64,000 nt of DNA from Natronorubrum halophilum (GTDB taxonomy: Archaea; Halobacteriota; Halobacteria; Halobacteriales; Natrialbaceae). The position numbers and the translations under genes are program-made. Position 1 is the first letter of the stretch, and each line of letters opens with the position of its first letter. Shown one piece after another: positions 54,171-63,966 of the stretch. Below the pieces are notes generated by a model that was not told where the DNA came from, did not search any database, and was given only the letters and a program-made list of their open reading frames with translations. The stretch is from the NCBI RefSeq assembly GCF_003670115.1, contig NZ_QQTY01000004.1, positions 434,001-498,000 of the forward strand, read 5' to 3'.

Positions 54171-55163
54171 TTAGGCGTCGTTTTCGAGCGCTAGCGACGC
54201 CAGCATCGCCTCGAGCTGCAGTCGCTCGTTCGCCCCTTCCGTAATCCGATAGTCGACCTCACCGAGTCGCTCGAGCAGGCGAACCGTCGCCCGCTCCGGA
54301 ATGTCGAACTCCCAGGCGGAGCGGTGGAGTTGGTCGATCACGTCGCCGCCGGCGAGGCCGCGGTCCATCAGGAGATCCTCGAGCGCCGCTCGAGCGGCGG
54401 TGAAGTCGCCCTCGATGGCGTGACCGACCATCGTCTCGACTTCCTCGGGGCGGGCCGTCGCGGTGATCGCGAAGACGGTCTCCTCGTCGACCGCGTCGCC
54501 CATCACGGCGGCGGCCTGCAGGGCGTTGATCGCCTTTCGCATGTCGCCGTCGGCCGCGTAGACGAGGGCGTCGACGCCGTCGTCGGTGACCTCGATAGCT
54601 TCGGTGGCGGCGATTTCGCGCACCTGCGCCTCGATCGCCTTCTCGGAGAGTTCGGTGAATCGGAACACCGCACACCGCGACTGGATCGGGTCGATGATCT
54701 GATTCGAGTAGTTACACGAGAGGATAAACCGGGTGTTGTTCGAGAACTGCTCCATCGTCCGGCGCAGGGCCGACTGGGCGTCGGAGGTCAGCGCGTCGGC
54801 CTCGTCCAGAAAGATGATTCGGTGGGAGTAGCCGCCGAAGGAAGCGCGCGCGAAGTCCTTGATCCGGTCGCGGACGACATCGATCCCCCGCTGGTCCGAG
54901 GCGTTGAGTTCGAGGAAGTTCTCCTGCCAATCATCGCCGTAGACCTCTCGAGCGATGCTCTTGGCAGCCGTGGTTTTTCCAGTGCCTGCTGGGCCTGCAA
55001 ATAAAAGGTGGGGCAGATCGTCCTGCTCGACGTAGTTTTGCAGGCGCGGGACGATATCCTCGTGGCCCTTGATCTCGTCGAGTCGCTCCGGTCGGTACTT
55101 TTCGATCCAGACTTCGGTCTTGCCGGGAGTCGACTCCGCCGCCTCGGCGTCGGCCTCGCTCAT
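54171..55163 (-). CDS. rfcS: Replication factor C small subunit
   Basis: The clamp-loader subunit that opens and loads PCNA. The 330-residue AAA+ protein has intact motifs: [18 protein letters not shown], Walker [18 protein letters not shown] (about 57-73), Walker [17 protein letters not shown], sensor 1 [11 protein letters not shown] and the SRC finger [12 protein letters not shown]. No intein is present, although RFC subunits often carry one in archaea. The start [14 protein letters not shown] at 55163 is supported by a TTTTATCTTTC box (minus, 55183-55194). Compare the variant at 33405. Confidence 0.95.
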   Translation of the reverse strand: MSEADAEAAESTPGKTEVWIEKYRPERLDEIKGHEDIVPRLQNYVEQDDLPHLLFAGPAGTGKTTAAKSIAREVYGDDWQENFLELNASDQRGIDVVRDRIKDFARASFGGYSHRIIFLDEADALTSDAQSALRRTMEQFSNNTRFILSCNYSNQIIDPIQSRCAVFRFTELSEKAIEAQVREIAATEAIEVTDDGVDALVYAADGDMRKAINALQAAAVMGDAVDEETVFAITATARPEEVETMVGHAIEGDFTAARAALEDLLMDRGLAGGDVIDQLHRSAWEFDIPERATVRLLERLGEVDYRITEGANERLQLEAMLASLALENDA

Positions 55164-55336
55164 ACCACTCGAGAGGGAGTGGCGAAAGATAAAACGACCG
55201 AACGCCACCGTCGGTCTCGAATCCGGCCTTCGAATGCGCACCGACGGATGACCCGCGACCACCACGGACGACGGACAGTTTCCGTTATTGACAATACAGT
55301 AACGTATTTTTTGCGGCACACGGCGTACGAGTTCGT

Positions 55337-56419
55337 ATGCGGACCACCAGCCGATCACGAACGATCCTCGTCGTCGCCGTCCTCGCTCTCGTCGTCCTCG
55401 GAACGATCCCGATCACGGCCGTAGCGCAGTCGGACGCACGGACCGGCGGCACGGTCGTCGTCGAGGAGGGAGAAACGGTCGACAGCCTCGAGGCGTTTTC
55501 GGGAACCGTCATCGTCGAGGGAACCGTCACCGGCGACGTCAGCGCGGTCGCCGGCGACGTGCGGATCGAGGGCGACGTCGGCGGTGATCTCGAGGCCGCC
55601 GCCGGAAGCGTGACGATAGCCGGAACCGTCGACGGCGACGTCGAAGTCGCCGCGGGCAGTTTCACGGTCGCCGAGGGCGCGACCGTCGGCGGCGACGTCT
55701 CGGCCGGTGCCGGAAACGTCGCCATCGACGGTACGCTCGAGGGCGACGCGGATATCGGAGCCGATACGATCCAACTCGGCGACAGCGGCGCGATTGCGGG
55801 CGATCTCCGATACAGCGGGAGTCTCGAGGGGAACACCGCCGCCGTCGCGGGCGAGGTCCAGCAGGATTCCTCGGTCGGCACCGATCTGGGGCCGACGATT
55901 CAGCCGATCGCCTCGTGGCTGTTCGCCGCGTACGTGCTCGCGTTGAATCTGTTGCTCGGAGCCGCGTTACTCGCGCTGTTCCCCCGCTTCTCCGACGGAA
56001 TCGCGAACCGAGTCGCGAGCAGCCCCGTGCGATCCGGGCTGGTCGGGTTCGGCGTGCTCGTCGTCGTCCCCGTTCTCCTGGTCCTGATCGCGATCACGAT
56101 CGTCGGAATTCCGTTCTCGATCGTCGGCGCGTTCGGATTCGCCCTCGTCATCTGGATCGGGACCGTCTACGGCCGGTACGCCGTGGCCGCGTGGCTCCTC
56201 TCGACGGTCGGCGTGACCAACCGCTGGCTCGCGCTCGTCGTCGGACTCGTCGCGGGCGCGATTCTCGCACAGATCCCCATCGTCGGCGGGCTGATCAACC
56301 TCCTCGTCTTCTTGCTGGGGCTCGGTGCGCTCACGTTCGGTCTGTACGCCCACCGACGGACGGTCGGGAAACAGGAGCCGCGAAGCGGTGTCGGCTCCGA
56401 CGGCCCGACGACCGACTGA
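55337..56419 (+). CDS. Bactofilin-like beta-helix membrane protein
   Basis: 360 residues: a Sec-type signal ending VAQS (about 31), then a beta-helix domain (about 38-190) of imperfect hexapeptide repeats ([52 protein letters not shown]), like polymer-forming bactofilins. Then come four or five helices (about 200-335) and a short cytoplasmic tail. Its domain order, exported beta-helix before a membrane domain, places the polymer outside the cell. It may organise the envelope. A TTTTTTG box lies about 27 bases upstream. Confidence 0.8.
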   Translation: MRTTSRSRTILVVAVLALVVLGTIPITAVAQSDARTGGTVVVEEGETVDSLEAFSGTVIVEGTVTGDVSAVAGDVRIEGDVGGDLEAAAGSVTIAGTVDGDVEVAAGSFTVAEGATVGGDVSAGAGNVAIDGTLEGDADIGADTIQLGDSGAIAGDLRYSGSLEGNTAAVAGEVQQDSSVGTDLGPTIQPIASWLFAAYVLALNLLLGAALLALFPRFSDGIANRVASSPVRSGLVGFGVLVVVPVLLVLIAITIVGIPFSIVGAFGFALVIWIGTVYGRYAVAAWLLSTVGVTNRWLALVVGLVAGAILAQIPIVGGLINLLVFLLGLGALTFGLYAHRRTVGKQEPRSGVGSDGPTTD

Positions 56420-56550
56420 CGCGTGGCGATGGCCACCGTCGGCGAACGCGAGCGCTCGCTCGAGGCTCCGCAAACGACGCAGTTCGACGGTGACACGCGC
56501 GAGCACGGTTCGAGCGACGCGCTCAAGTCTGTGCCCTCGTAACGACGACC

Positions 56551-56784
56551 ATGCACGTCACCGTCGACGTCAAGGGCGAGGACACCCACGAGATCGATCT
56601 CGAGGCGGTGTCAGGGACGAACACCGACGCGACGCCGACCTATCAGGACGTGCTTCGCGAGATCGATCTCAGCCCCCACGAGGTGAGCGTGCTCGTCGAC
56701 GGTCGCCCGGTTCCGGAGGATCAACCGGTCGAAAGCGACCGTATGACGGTGTTGCGGCTGATCAAGGGCGGCTCGACCGAGTAG
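56551..56784 (+). CDS. samp2: SAMP2-type ubiquitin-like protein with residues after diGly
   Basis: 77 residues with the beta-grasp fold. YQDVLREIDLSPHEVSVLVD, GRPVPEDQPVE and MTVLRLIKGG match SAMP2 of Haloferax closely. SAMP2 is both a protein modifier and a sulfur carrier for tRNA thiolation after activation by an E1-like UbaA. Its working C-terminus is Gly-Gly, as known. Here GG (73-74) is followed by Ser-Thr-Glu before the stop. A processing step would be needed first, as for many eukaryotic ubiquitin precursors. Confidence 0.88.
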   Translation: MHVTVDVKGEDTHEIDLEAVSGTNTDATPTYQDVLREIDLSPHEVSVLVDGRPVPEDQPVESDRMTVLRLIKGGSTE

Positions 56785-56809
56785 CCGGACGCGGGGACCG
56801 GACCGCTGA

Positions 56810-56887
56810 TACGGTCTGCTGTAACGATTTACCGGTGCAACCGCAGGACAGGTCCCGGCTGCACCGAATGACGTACAGCAGACCGTA
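56810..56887 (-). repeat. Family B hairpin repeat, inverted copy (78 bp)
   Basis: It is the reverse complement of the element at 24558-24637 with a handful of differences: ends TACGGTCTGCTGTAA and GTACAGCAGACCGTA, with the same inner hairpin bases ACCGGTGCAACCGCAGGACAG. It lies just after samp2 and before a peroxiredoxin gene on the same strand. Confidence 0.85.
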
Positions 56888-56930
56888 TGAAAGCCCGAGC
56901 GTTTTCACGGCGACCGTCGTAGCCGTTCGC

Positions 56931-57467
56931 ATGACAACTACCGCCGCCGAAGTGACCCTCGAGAACGTCGGTCCGGGTCCGGACCCGCTCACGCTCGCCG
57001 AATTGGCGGCACCGGTCGAACCGGCCGATCCCACGACGACCGACGATCCCGATCCGGCCTACGACGCCATCCTCCTCTTGCTCCACCGCGATCACCACGC
57101 CGGGCAGTGTCGTCGCCAGGTCCGCGCCGTCGCCGACCGCTACGACGAGTTCCGCGACCGGGGGTGTCAGGTCGTCTCGGTCGTTCCCGAGCCCAGAGAA
57201 CGCGTCCAGAAGTGGCAGGATCGGTACGACCTTCCGTTCCCGCTCTGTGCTGATCCGGAGGCGACCACGGGCGAGACGTTCGATCAACCGGTCCGCCTCG
57301 GCGCGCTCGGCGAACACTTCGACGTCGTCGGTCGGATGCCCGCCGCGATCGTCCTCGATATCGATGACGAGGGAGAGATCAGCGTCGTCGAAACCTATCG
57401 CGGCCACACCAATCTGGATCGGCCCGAGATCGACGAGTTGTTGACGACCATCGACCAACGGACCTGA
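56931..57467 (+). CDS. Peroxiredoxin (AhpC/TSA-like)
   Basis: 178 residues from ATG 56931 (MTTTAAEVTLENVGPGPDP). The thioredoxin fold has ILLLLHRDHHAGQCRRQVRA, with a Cys at the peroxidatic position (about residue 60). This is a variant of the PxxxTxxC motif with Ala for Thr. VVSVVPEPRERVQKW, FPLCADPEATTGETF and MPAAIVLDIDDEG follow. A second Cys (about 103) could resolve the disulfide. The gene begins 4 bases before a GNAT gene's start, so they are likely co-transcribed. Confidence 0.83.
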   Translation: MTTTAAEVTLENVGPGPDPLTLAELAAPVEPADPTTTDDPDPAYDAILLLLHRDHHAGQCRRQVRAVADRYDEFRDRGCQVVSVVPEPRERVQKWQDRYDLPFPLCADPEATTGETFDQPVRLGALGEHFDVVGRMPAAIVLDIDDEGEISVVETYRGHTNLDRPEIDELLTTIDQRT

Positions 57468-57470
57468 CGA

Positions 57471-57887
57471 ATGGACGGCTACGTCCGCACTGCCACCACG
57501 GACGATATTCTCGAGGTTCGGCGCATCCTCGACGCGGCCATGCTCGAGCCGGGAAACGTCGAGCGTCGAATCGCCGAGGGGAACGTCCTCGTCGCCGGCG
57601 ACAACCGCGGAGGGACGGACTCGAGCGAGCGCGTCCTCGGAACGATCGTCCTCGAATCCGACGCCGGCGAGCGCGGCGCACACATCTCCGCGATCGGCGT
57701 GCGTCGTCGCCACCGGGCGCGCGGCATCGGCACCGGGCTGATCGAACGCGCGCTCGAGCGCGAGGGACGGCTGACGGCGCAGTTCGACGACGGCGTCCGT
57801 TCGTTCTACGAGGCGCTCGACTTTTCGATCGAGCCGATCGACGACCGACGGTATCGAGGCGTCGTGGTGGCGAGTGAGCGACCGTAA
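57471..57887 (+). CDS. GNAT family N-acetyltransferase
   Basis: 138 residues. Motif A, for acetyl-CoA pyrophosphate, reads ISAIGVRRRHRARGIGTGLI (about 64-83). A core of beta-strands (VLGTIVLESDAGERGAHI) precedes it, and FYEALDFSIEP lies near the end. The start is ATG 57471, 3 bases after the peroxiredoxin stop. The substrate is unknown. Confidence 0.85.
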   Translation: MDGYVRTATTDDILEVRRILDAAMLEPGNVERRIAEGNVLVAGDNRGGTDSSERVLGTIVLESDAGERGAHISAIGVRRRHRARGIGTGLIERALEREGRLTAQFDDGVRSFYEALDFSIEPIDDRRYRGVVVASERP

Positions 57888-58065
57888 TCGCACGAGCCGT
57901 CGGTAGTACGGTGGCGGTCAGTACAGCGCTCGAACTCTGCACGCCCGACCAGACCACGAGCTGTCGTAGTACCGCGGCGATCAGTGGCGTGGCTTCGGGA
58001 TCTCCGAGATAGTCGTGAAAGCGAAACAGCACGAGGCATTCCGGTTCCGGAACGTTTGAGGCCTC

Positions 58066-59241
58066 TTGCTGGGAATACCGGCCGTGGCCCGTGCTCGACT
58101 CTTCGCATCCCTCTGTGGTCTCGTCTTCCTGCTCAACCTCGCCAGAATTATCTTCGCACCGCTTCTGGACGTGTTCATCGGCGAGTTCGCGATCGGCGAG
58201 GCGACCGCCGGACTCATCGTCACGCTCGCGTGGGTCGGAAGCGCGTCCCTTCGACTGCCCACCGGGTGGCTGCTCACGAAAGTTCCGAGACACAGCGTCG
58301 TGATCGGGTCCGGAGTGATCCTCGCGGTCGCGTCCGGAATCACGGCGACCGCGATGACGGTCCCACAGCTCATGGCCGGGGCCTTCCTCATGGGCATCGC
58401 CTCCGGCGTGTACTTCGTCGCGGCGAATCCGCTGCTGAGCGAGCTGTACCCGGCGCGTATCGGCCGCGTAATGGGTATTCACGGGGCTTCCAGCCAGACT
58501 GCCGCGGTGGTCGCGGCCCCCTTCGTCGCCCTCACGCTCGTCATCGACTGGCGACTCTCGCTGTGGACGATCGCCGTCGGTGCCGCAGTGATAACGGCGT
58601 ACACGTGGTTCGCCGCCAGGGGAACCGACATGCCGAGGGCGGGACGGGCCGATCGCGACTTCGTTGCCGGCGCGCTTTCGGAGTGGCGTCTCGTCGTGAC
58701 GGCGCTGATAATCGTCGGCGCGGCGTCGTTCATCTGGCAGGGCCTGTTCAACTTCTACGAACTGTACATGCAGTCGAAGGGACTCTCCGATCGAGCCGCG
58801 GGGGCGATGCTCACGATCGTCTTCGCCGCCGGCGTTCCCGCGTTTTACTTCAGCGGCGACCTGGCGGACAGATTCCCGCACGTTCCGTACCTGCTGGGAA
58901 TCGTCGGCGCGTTCGCCGCGAGCCTGCTCGCGTTGACACTCGTGGAAGGACTGGTTGCGCTGGCCGCGATCAGCGGGATCGTCGGCTTCGTCATTCACGC
59001 TATGTTCCCCGCCACGGACACGTACCTCCTCGACACGCTCCCGGATTCGACGCGGGGCAGTACCTACGCCGTGTTCAGTTCCGCGTGGATGCTCACCCAG
59101 GCGCTCGGTTCGTACGTTTTGGGCCTGTTTATCGAGCGCGGCTACTCCTACGATTCGGTGTTCGCCAGCGCCGCGCTCTTCCTCGGGACCACGGTCGTTG
59201 TCCTCGTCCTCCTCGAGCGGACGGGGCGCCTACCGAGTTGA
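58066..59241 (+). CDS. MFS transporter
   Basis: Up to 391 residues from TTG 58066; GTG 58084 (VARARLFASLCGLVFLLN) is a more usual start. Twelve predicted helices are present. The motif between helices 2 and 3 is GSASLRLPTGWLLTKVPRHS, a weak form of the MFS A motif. The layout resembles nitrate or oxalate/formate-type exchangers only loosely. The substrate is unknown. Confidence 0.82.
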   Translation: MLGIPAVARARLFASLCGLVFLLNLARIIFAPLLDVFIGEFAIGEATAGLIVTLAWVGSASLRLPTGWLLTKVPRHSVVIGSGVILAVASGITATAMTVPQLMAGAFLMGIASGVYFVAANPLLSELYPARIGRVMGIHGASSQTAAVVAAPFVALTLVIDWRLSLWTIAVGAAVITAYTWFAARGTDMPRAGRADRDFVAGALSEWRLVVTALIIVGAASFIWQGLFNFYELYMQSKGLSDRAAGAMLTIVFAAGVPAFYFSGDLADRFPHVPYLLGIVGAFAASLLALTLVEGLVALAAISGIVGFVIHAMFPATDTYLLDTLPDSTRGSTYAVFSSAWMLTQALGSYVLGLFIERGYSYDSVFASAALFLGTTVVVLVLLERTGRLPS

Positions 59242-59333
59242 ATCGGTACCGGTCGGCGATCAGCGGTCGCGGAGGCGCGTGCCGGCGTGTTCCGGCGGAG
59301 CTTTATCAGAGAGAACGTGGTACGTCGCGTCGC

Positions 59334-59693
59334 ATGGATTTCGGACAGGTACTCAGCGGCGACCCATCGAAAAGCTCGAAGCTCTACCTCGCGATCGGCG
59401 GCCTCTCGCTGGTCAAGGCGATCGCGGTACGCAACGACCGAAACCGGTTCCGTCGGGAACTGCTGGACGCCGGGATGTTCATCGGCGTCGGGCTCGCGTT
59501 GCGAAAGTACGGCCAACTCAAGGCGGAGAAGCGCCGGGAGCTCGAATCGCAGGTTCCCGACTGGGCGGTCGGCATCGCGACCTCCGAACCGGCAAAGCGG
59601 GGCGTACGAAACGTGGCGAAACAGCGCCTCGGAAACCAGTCCGAGACGGAGTCGGGCCTGCGAGACCGCGCTCGAGGAATGCTTTCGAAGTAA
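59334..59693 (+). CDS. Small haloarchaeal protein with one membrane-like segment
   Basis: 119 residues from ATG 59334 (MDFGQVLSGDPSKSSKLYLA). Residues 15-30 and 48-60 are hydrophobic with Gly, separated by basic helices (RNDRNRFRRELLDAG). The C-terminus is basic and polar. The positive character is unusual for a halophile cytoplasmic protein, suggesting membrane or nucleic acid contact. No family is recognised. Confidence 0.6.
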   Translation: MDFGQVLSGDPSKSSKLYLAIGGLSLVKAIAVRNDRNRFRRELLDAGMFIGVGLALRKYGQLKAEKRRELESQVPDWAVGIATSEPAKRGVRNVAKQRLGNQSETESGLRDRARGMLSK

Positions 59694-59761
59694 CCGGCGA
59701 TCGGCTGCGGTCGATTTTCGACACGTTTCGAGAGTGTCGGCGTCTCACGCCCGCGAACCGA

Positions 59762-61111
59762 TTAGAGCGGGATCGGCTCGAGAGCCGCCGTAAAGTGGCG
59801 TAGCTCGGGAACCGTGGGTTCGGTGGCGACCTCGAGCCCGGAGATCGTCTCTCGGTTCTCGAGAACGACCGCGGCCGTCTCGACGACGTGCTCGAGGTGT
59901 TCTTTGTGGTAGGTTCGACGGGGGATCGCGAGTCGGACCAGTTCCGGTCGGTCAGTGTCGGGGAAGGCGAAGCTCCCGAGTTCGACACCGCGGACGCCGC
60001 CCTCTCGGTAGAGGGCGCAGACGAGCGCCTGGCCCGGGAACTCGTCGGACGAGAGATGGGGGAGCGCGGCGCTCGCGTCGAGATAGACGGCGTGGCCGCC
60101 GGGCGGGGTGTAGATCGGCACGCCGGCGTCTTCGAGCATCGCGGCGAAGCCGCGAACCTGCTCGAGGCGGTCCGTGACGTACGCCTCCTCGACGGCCTCC
60201 CGAAGACCGACGGCCATCGCGGCGACGTCTCGTCCGGCCATTCCGCCGTACGTGGGGAAGCCCTCGTAGAGGATCGCCCGCTGCTTGCAGCGCTCGAAGA
60301 GCGCGTCGTCCTCGGTTGCGACGAAGCCGCCGGCGTTCACCAGCCCGTCTTTCTTTCCGCTCATGACGAGCGCGTCGGCGTAGCCGAGTTGCTCGCGGGC
60401 GATCTCGACGATTTCAGCGCCGTCGGCGAACGCCGCCTCGCGCTCCCTGACGAAGGCGGCGTTCTCGGCGAACCGACAGGCGTCGATCACGAACGTCGCG
60501 TCGATCTCGTCCGCGAACGCCCTCACGCGACGGGTGTTCTCGACGCTGACCGGCTGACCCGCCGCCGAGTTGTTCGTGATCGTCGAGATCACCAGCGGCA
60601 CGTTTTCGGCCCCCACGTCGTCGACGACCTCGCGGGCGCGCTCGATCGAGAAGTTGCCCTTGAACGGCTCGTCCGCCGCCAGATCGTGTGCGGCCTCGAC
60701 CGGACAGTCGACCGGATCGCCGCCCTGATTCGCGACGTGGGCCCGCGTCGTATCGAAGTGCATGTTGTTGAGTACGACGTCACCCTCCGAGACGAGCGTC
60801 CCGTACAGGACGTTCTCGGCCCCGCGGCCCTGATGGGTCGGCACGACGCGCGAAAACCCCATCACCTCCCGGACGGCCGACTCGAGCTCGTCGAAACTCC
60901 GCGAGCCGGCGTAGGACTCGTCGCCCCGGATCAGGGCGGCCCACTGGGCGTCGCTCATCGCGCCGGTTCCGCTGTCGGTCAAGAGATCGACGAAGACGTC
61001 CTCCGCAGCGAGATTGAAAACATTGTAACCGGCCTCCTCGAGCGCCCGTTCGCGTCGTTCTCGAGAGGGGAGCCGGATCCGTTCGACCATTTTCGACTTG
61101 TACGCGACCAT
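59762..61111 (-). CDS. tnaA: Tryptophanase (beta-eliminating lyase)
   Basis: A PLP enzyme that splits tryptophan to indole, pyruvate and ammonia. The 449-residue protein has NVFNLAAEDVFVDLLTDSGT, FSRVVPTHQGRGAENVL, NNMHFDTTRAHV, the PLP lysine in ALVMSGKKDGLVNAGGF (about residue 250) and FPTYGGMAGRDV, all TnaA landmarks. Tyrosine phenol-lyase shares this fold, but the overall pattern and the haloarchaeal occurrence favour TnaA. The start MVAYKSKMVERIRLPSRE is expected. No tnaB permease or tnaC leader is seen next to it. Confidence 0.9.
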   Translation of the reverse strand: MVAYKSKMVERIRLPSRERRERALEEAGYNVFNLAAEDVFVDLLTDSGTGAMSDAQWAALIRGDESYAGSRSFDELESAVREVMGFSRVVPTHQGRGAENVLYGTLVSEGDVVLNNMHFDTTRAHVANQGGDPVDCPVEAAHDLAADEPFKGNFSIERAREVVDDVGAENVPLVISTITNNSAAGQPVSVENTRRVRAFADEIDATFVIDACRFAENAAFVREREAAFADGAEIVEIAREQLGYADALVMSGKKDGLVNAGGFVATEDDALFERCKQRAILYEGFPTYGGMAGRDVAAMAVGLREAVEEAYVTDRLEQVRGFAAMLEDAGVPIYTPPGGHAVYLDASAALPHLSSDEFPGQALVCALYREGGVRGVELGSFAFPDTDRPELVRLAIPRRTYHKEHLEHVVETAAVVLENRETISGLEVATEPTVPELRHFTAALEPIPL

Positions 61112-61258
61112 ATTCGTTACACGTCGCCGCGCGTGTTCAGTCTAGCTGGAATCTCGTGTCCGCTGGCGTCTCGAGGCGTCCGCTCTCGGACGGATCGGTC
61201 CATCAATGGACGGAATCGGCGACGGCCCATCACGAACGGCTCGCGAGGGTTCGGAGAA

Positions 61259-61573
61259 TCAGCGCATATCGGCGTCGACGCTACGGAAGACGTCATTGGT
61301 GATCCGCGTCGGCGTCGGGTCGGGACCGACGAGTTCCGTCTCGTTCGAGGACTCGGAGTGGACGGTGATCGTCCCGTCCGGATCGCCGGCGAACTCGAGG
61401 CCGCCGTCGCCACTCCGACCCTCGTCACGAACCCGCTCGTCGGCAACCGGATCGTGGGCACCGTCCGCCTCGAGGAGATCGTCGGGCGATTCCACGCCGA
61501 ACTCGGCGAGGACCGCATCCGGATCGGGGTCGACGTCTTCGAACACGTCCGTTCCTGTCGAATTCGAACTCAT
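61259..61573 (-). CDS. Small acidic protein of unknown function
   Basis: 104 residues, nearly all polar, with AVLAEFGVESPDDLLEADG suggesting a helix-hairpin at 19-37. It ends with a strand-rich part (EFAGDPDGTITVHSE, DPTPTRITNDVF). No signal peptide, membrane segment or metal motif is seen. Codon character is halophile-typical. Function unknown. Confidence 0.55.
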   Translation of the reverse strand: MSSNSTGTDVFEDVDPDPDAVLAEFGVESPDDLLEADGAHDPVADERVRDEGRSGDGGLEFAGDPDGTITVHSESSNETELVGPDPTPTRITNDVFRSVDADMR

Positions 61574-61719
61574 AACAGCGGCTGTGATACTCGCGGTATT
61601 CGTTACGAACCCGTTACCAACGATTCACGGACCGACTACGCGAACCGAGGCTGCAGTCGAAACGAGGAGCCTCGAGCGCCGCCCGAGGGAAAAAACGGCC
61701 AAGAGCCGCGAATCGAGCC

Positions 61720-62898
61720 TTAGAAGAGGTCCTGAGTCAACTCGAGGGTCTCCTCGCGGTCGTCCCACTCGACGAAGAGCGCGACGCTGGTCGCGCTCGT
61801 GATGATGTCCTGCAGGTGGATCCGCTCCTCGGCGAGCGGGTTAACGATCTCGCTGATGATCCCCGGTTGATTGGGGAGTTCGCCGCCGGTGACGCGAATG
61901 ACGGCGATCGGCGAGTCGACCGTAACGCTCGAGAGTTCGTCTCGAGCGATGACCTCGCGGTGGAGGATGTTCTCGGCGCGTTCGGCCTCCTCCTCGTCGA
62001 TGTAGAACGTGACCGTATCCATCCCGCTGGCGACGGCATCGATGTTGATATCGCTCTCGGAAAGCGCCTTCGAGAGGTGGTTGAAGATGCCGGGCTGATT
62101 GCGGATCGCACGGCCGGCGACGGTCAGACAGGCCAGCGGCCGCTCGCGAAGGTCGACGAGGTTCTTGAACTCGCCCTCGATGCTGGTGCCGCCGGAGAGC
62201 AGATCGCCGTGCTGGTAGTGGACGACCCGGACGTCGAGGTTGCCGCCCTTGTACGACAGTGCGGAGGGCGCGACGACTTCGGCCCCGCGAAAGGAGAGGT
62301 TGCGGAGTTCGTCGACGGAGATCTCGCCGACGTTGCGAGCGCCTTCGACGACGTGGGGATCGCCGGTCATGACGCCCTCGACGTCGGTGACGATGACGAC
62401 CTCGTCGGCGTCCATGTACTTGCCCATCATGACGGCCGTGGTGTCGCTGCCACCGCGGCCCAGCGTCGTGATCGAGCCCTCCGGCCCTTCCGCGAGAAAG
62501 CCCGTGAGAACCGGGACGGTGTCCTCGAGGCCCTCGGCGACCTCGAGGGCGCGTTTCTGGGTCTCCTCGACGTTGACCTCGCCGAACTCGTCGGTGACGA
62601 CCGGCCAGTCGTCGCCGCCGGGTTCGAGGAACGTCGCGTCGATGCCGCGAGCCGACAGTGCGGCCTTCAACATCCGGACGGACGTCCGTTCGCCCATGCT
62701 GACGATCTGGGCGCGGTCGGCTTCGTCCGTCTCGAAGGTGATGTCGTCGAGCAGGTCGTCGGTCGTCGATCCCATCGCGCTGGCGACGACAGCGATCTCG
62801 TGACCGTCCTCGACGGCCGCCGCGATCGAATCCGCCGCGCGGTTGATACGATCCCCGCTCCCGAGACTCGTGCCGCCGAATTTGGCTACGACGCGCAT
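61720..62898 (-). CDS. lysC: Aspartate kinase
   Basis: Phosphorylates aspartate, the first step towards threonine, methionine and lysine. The 392-residue protein has VAKFGGTSLGSGDRI at the N-terminus, GERTSVRMLKAALSARGI, TTLGRGGSDTTAVM and VVIVTDVEGVMTGDP in the kinase domain. Two ACT domains follow (IFNHLSKALSESDINIDAVA, IISEIVNPLAEERIHLQDI) for feedback inhibition by end products. It feeds the homoserine used by metX. The ATG at 62898 is expected. Confidence 0.95.
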   Translation of the reverse strand: MRVVAKFGGTSLGSGDRINRAADSIAAAVEDGHEIAVVASAMGSTTDDLLDDITFETDEADRAQIVSMGERTSVRMLKAALSARGIDATFLEPGGDDWPVVTDEFGEVNVEETQKRALEVAEGLEDTVPVLTGFLAEGPEGSITTLGRGGSDTTAVMMGKYMDADEVVIVTDVEGVMTGDPHVVEGARNVGEISVDELRNLSFRGAEVVAPSALSYKGGNLDVRVVHYQHGDLLSGGTSIEGEFKNLVDLRERPLACLTVAGRAIRNQPGIFNHLSKALSESDINIDAVASGMDTVTFYIDEEEAERAENILHREVIARDELSSVTVDSPIAVIRVTGGELPNQPGIISEIVNPLAEERIHLQDIITSATSVALFVEWDDREETLELTQDLF

Positions 62899-63171
62899 AC
62901 TGCCACCTCATCCCCGACTCGACTGATAATCGCTTCGCTCATATGCCACTCCGTTACCAGAGCGAGCAGATAACTGTGTCCATCGTTCGTATTTTTACCG
63001 TCGTTCGCCGCTCGAGCGAGCGCGAGGACCTCGTTCGAATAGCTGGTGACAGCGGATTCGACGTACGTGGCCACAGATCGTGTCGCTGCCCGAGAGGGTC
63101 TCTCGAGACGTCATCACGTTGCCGGGATCGCGGGCGGGATTTATGTTCGTGCGTAGCATTGCCACACGACA

Positions 63172-63609
63172 ATGAACGTACGGGACGCTCTCGAGGCGGA
63201 CGCCGACGCGCTGGCGTCGATCGCCGACTCGCCGACCGACGTGATGCGAAACCTGGTCCACGACCGGACGGTGCGCGTCGCCGAGGACGGGGCCCACGAT
63301 CCGAACATGGACGTCGCGGAGTCACAGTACAAGGGCTCCGATCCCGAGGATCTGCTGGGATTCATCAGCTTCGACGCGAAAGCGGACACCGTCCACGTGA
63401 CCCAGCTCGACGGAACGAGCGAAGCGTGCAAGCGACTGCTCGCCGAGCCGGTTCGGTTCGCCGAGCGCGAATCGATGGCCGTCGAAGTGCTGGTCTCGCC
63501 CGACACGGAGACCATCGAGACGGCTGCCCAAGAACTCGGATTCGAGCGACGGGGACGCGGTCCGCGCTTCGACGGCTCCCCGACGGTTCGGTTTCGACTC
63601 GAGCCCTAG
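63172..63609 (+). CDS. GNAT-like acetyltransferase-fold protein
   Basis: 145 residues from ATG 63172 (MNVRDALEADADALASIADS). The N-terminal pattern and late QELGFERRGRGPRF match GNAT-fold proteins. The acetyl-CoA loop R/Q-x-x-G-x-G/A is not clear (DGTSEACKRLLAEPVRFAE instead), so activity is uncertain. No partner gene is evident. Confidence 0.7.
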   Translation: MNVRDALEADADALASIADSPTDVMRNLVHDRTVRVAEDGAHDPNMDVAESQYKGSDPEDLLGFISFDAKADTVHVTQLDGTSEACKRLLAEPVRFAERESMAVEVLVSPDTETIETAAQELGFERRGRGPRFDGSPTVRFRLEP

Positions 63610-63630
63610 TCGACGCGCCATCCCCATTCT

Positions 63631-63827
63631 TATAGGAGCCACTGAACGTCACTGCACACCAGATCGCACGAGGCCAGCGCGGTTCGGAGCGAGCGCGGTT
63701 CGGAGCGAACGAAGTGAGCGAGAACCGCGGGAACGCGAACGGTGAGCCCTGCGAGCCGTGAGCGAACGAAGTGAACGAGAACTGCGGGGATGCGATCGGT
63801 GTGTAACTCGTTTCAGTTGTGACTATA
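63631..63827. repeat. Family A repeat, enlarged copy (197 bp)
   Basis: The ends read TATAGGAGCCACTGAACGT and CGTTTCAGTTGTGACTATA, matching those of the 84-bp copy at 12162. The hairpin tip is enlarged by about 110 bases. These include a 16-base tandem duplication (GCGCGGTTCGGAGCGA, 63678-63709) and two versions of a roughly 25-base unit starting GCGAACGAAGTGA. No gene is present. Confidence 0.8.
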
Positions 63828-63966
63828 GCGACGACGAGACGCACCGATCGCCGACGCCGAGGACGCGCGAGAACGACGTCCGTCTCTGCGGTCGCGGGTT
63901 TTCTCCAGTATCTCGGCTGTGAAAATACCCGAAGCAATTATTGCCGCAAGCGATGGCGTCCGGTGT

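Noticed and set aside
62886-63074. 62-codon minus-strand open frame overlapping the lysC start, as a leader peptide
   Set aside because: No run of regulatory amino acids, no attenuator hairpin, and codon character unlike real neighbours; the overlap alone is weak evidence.
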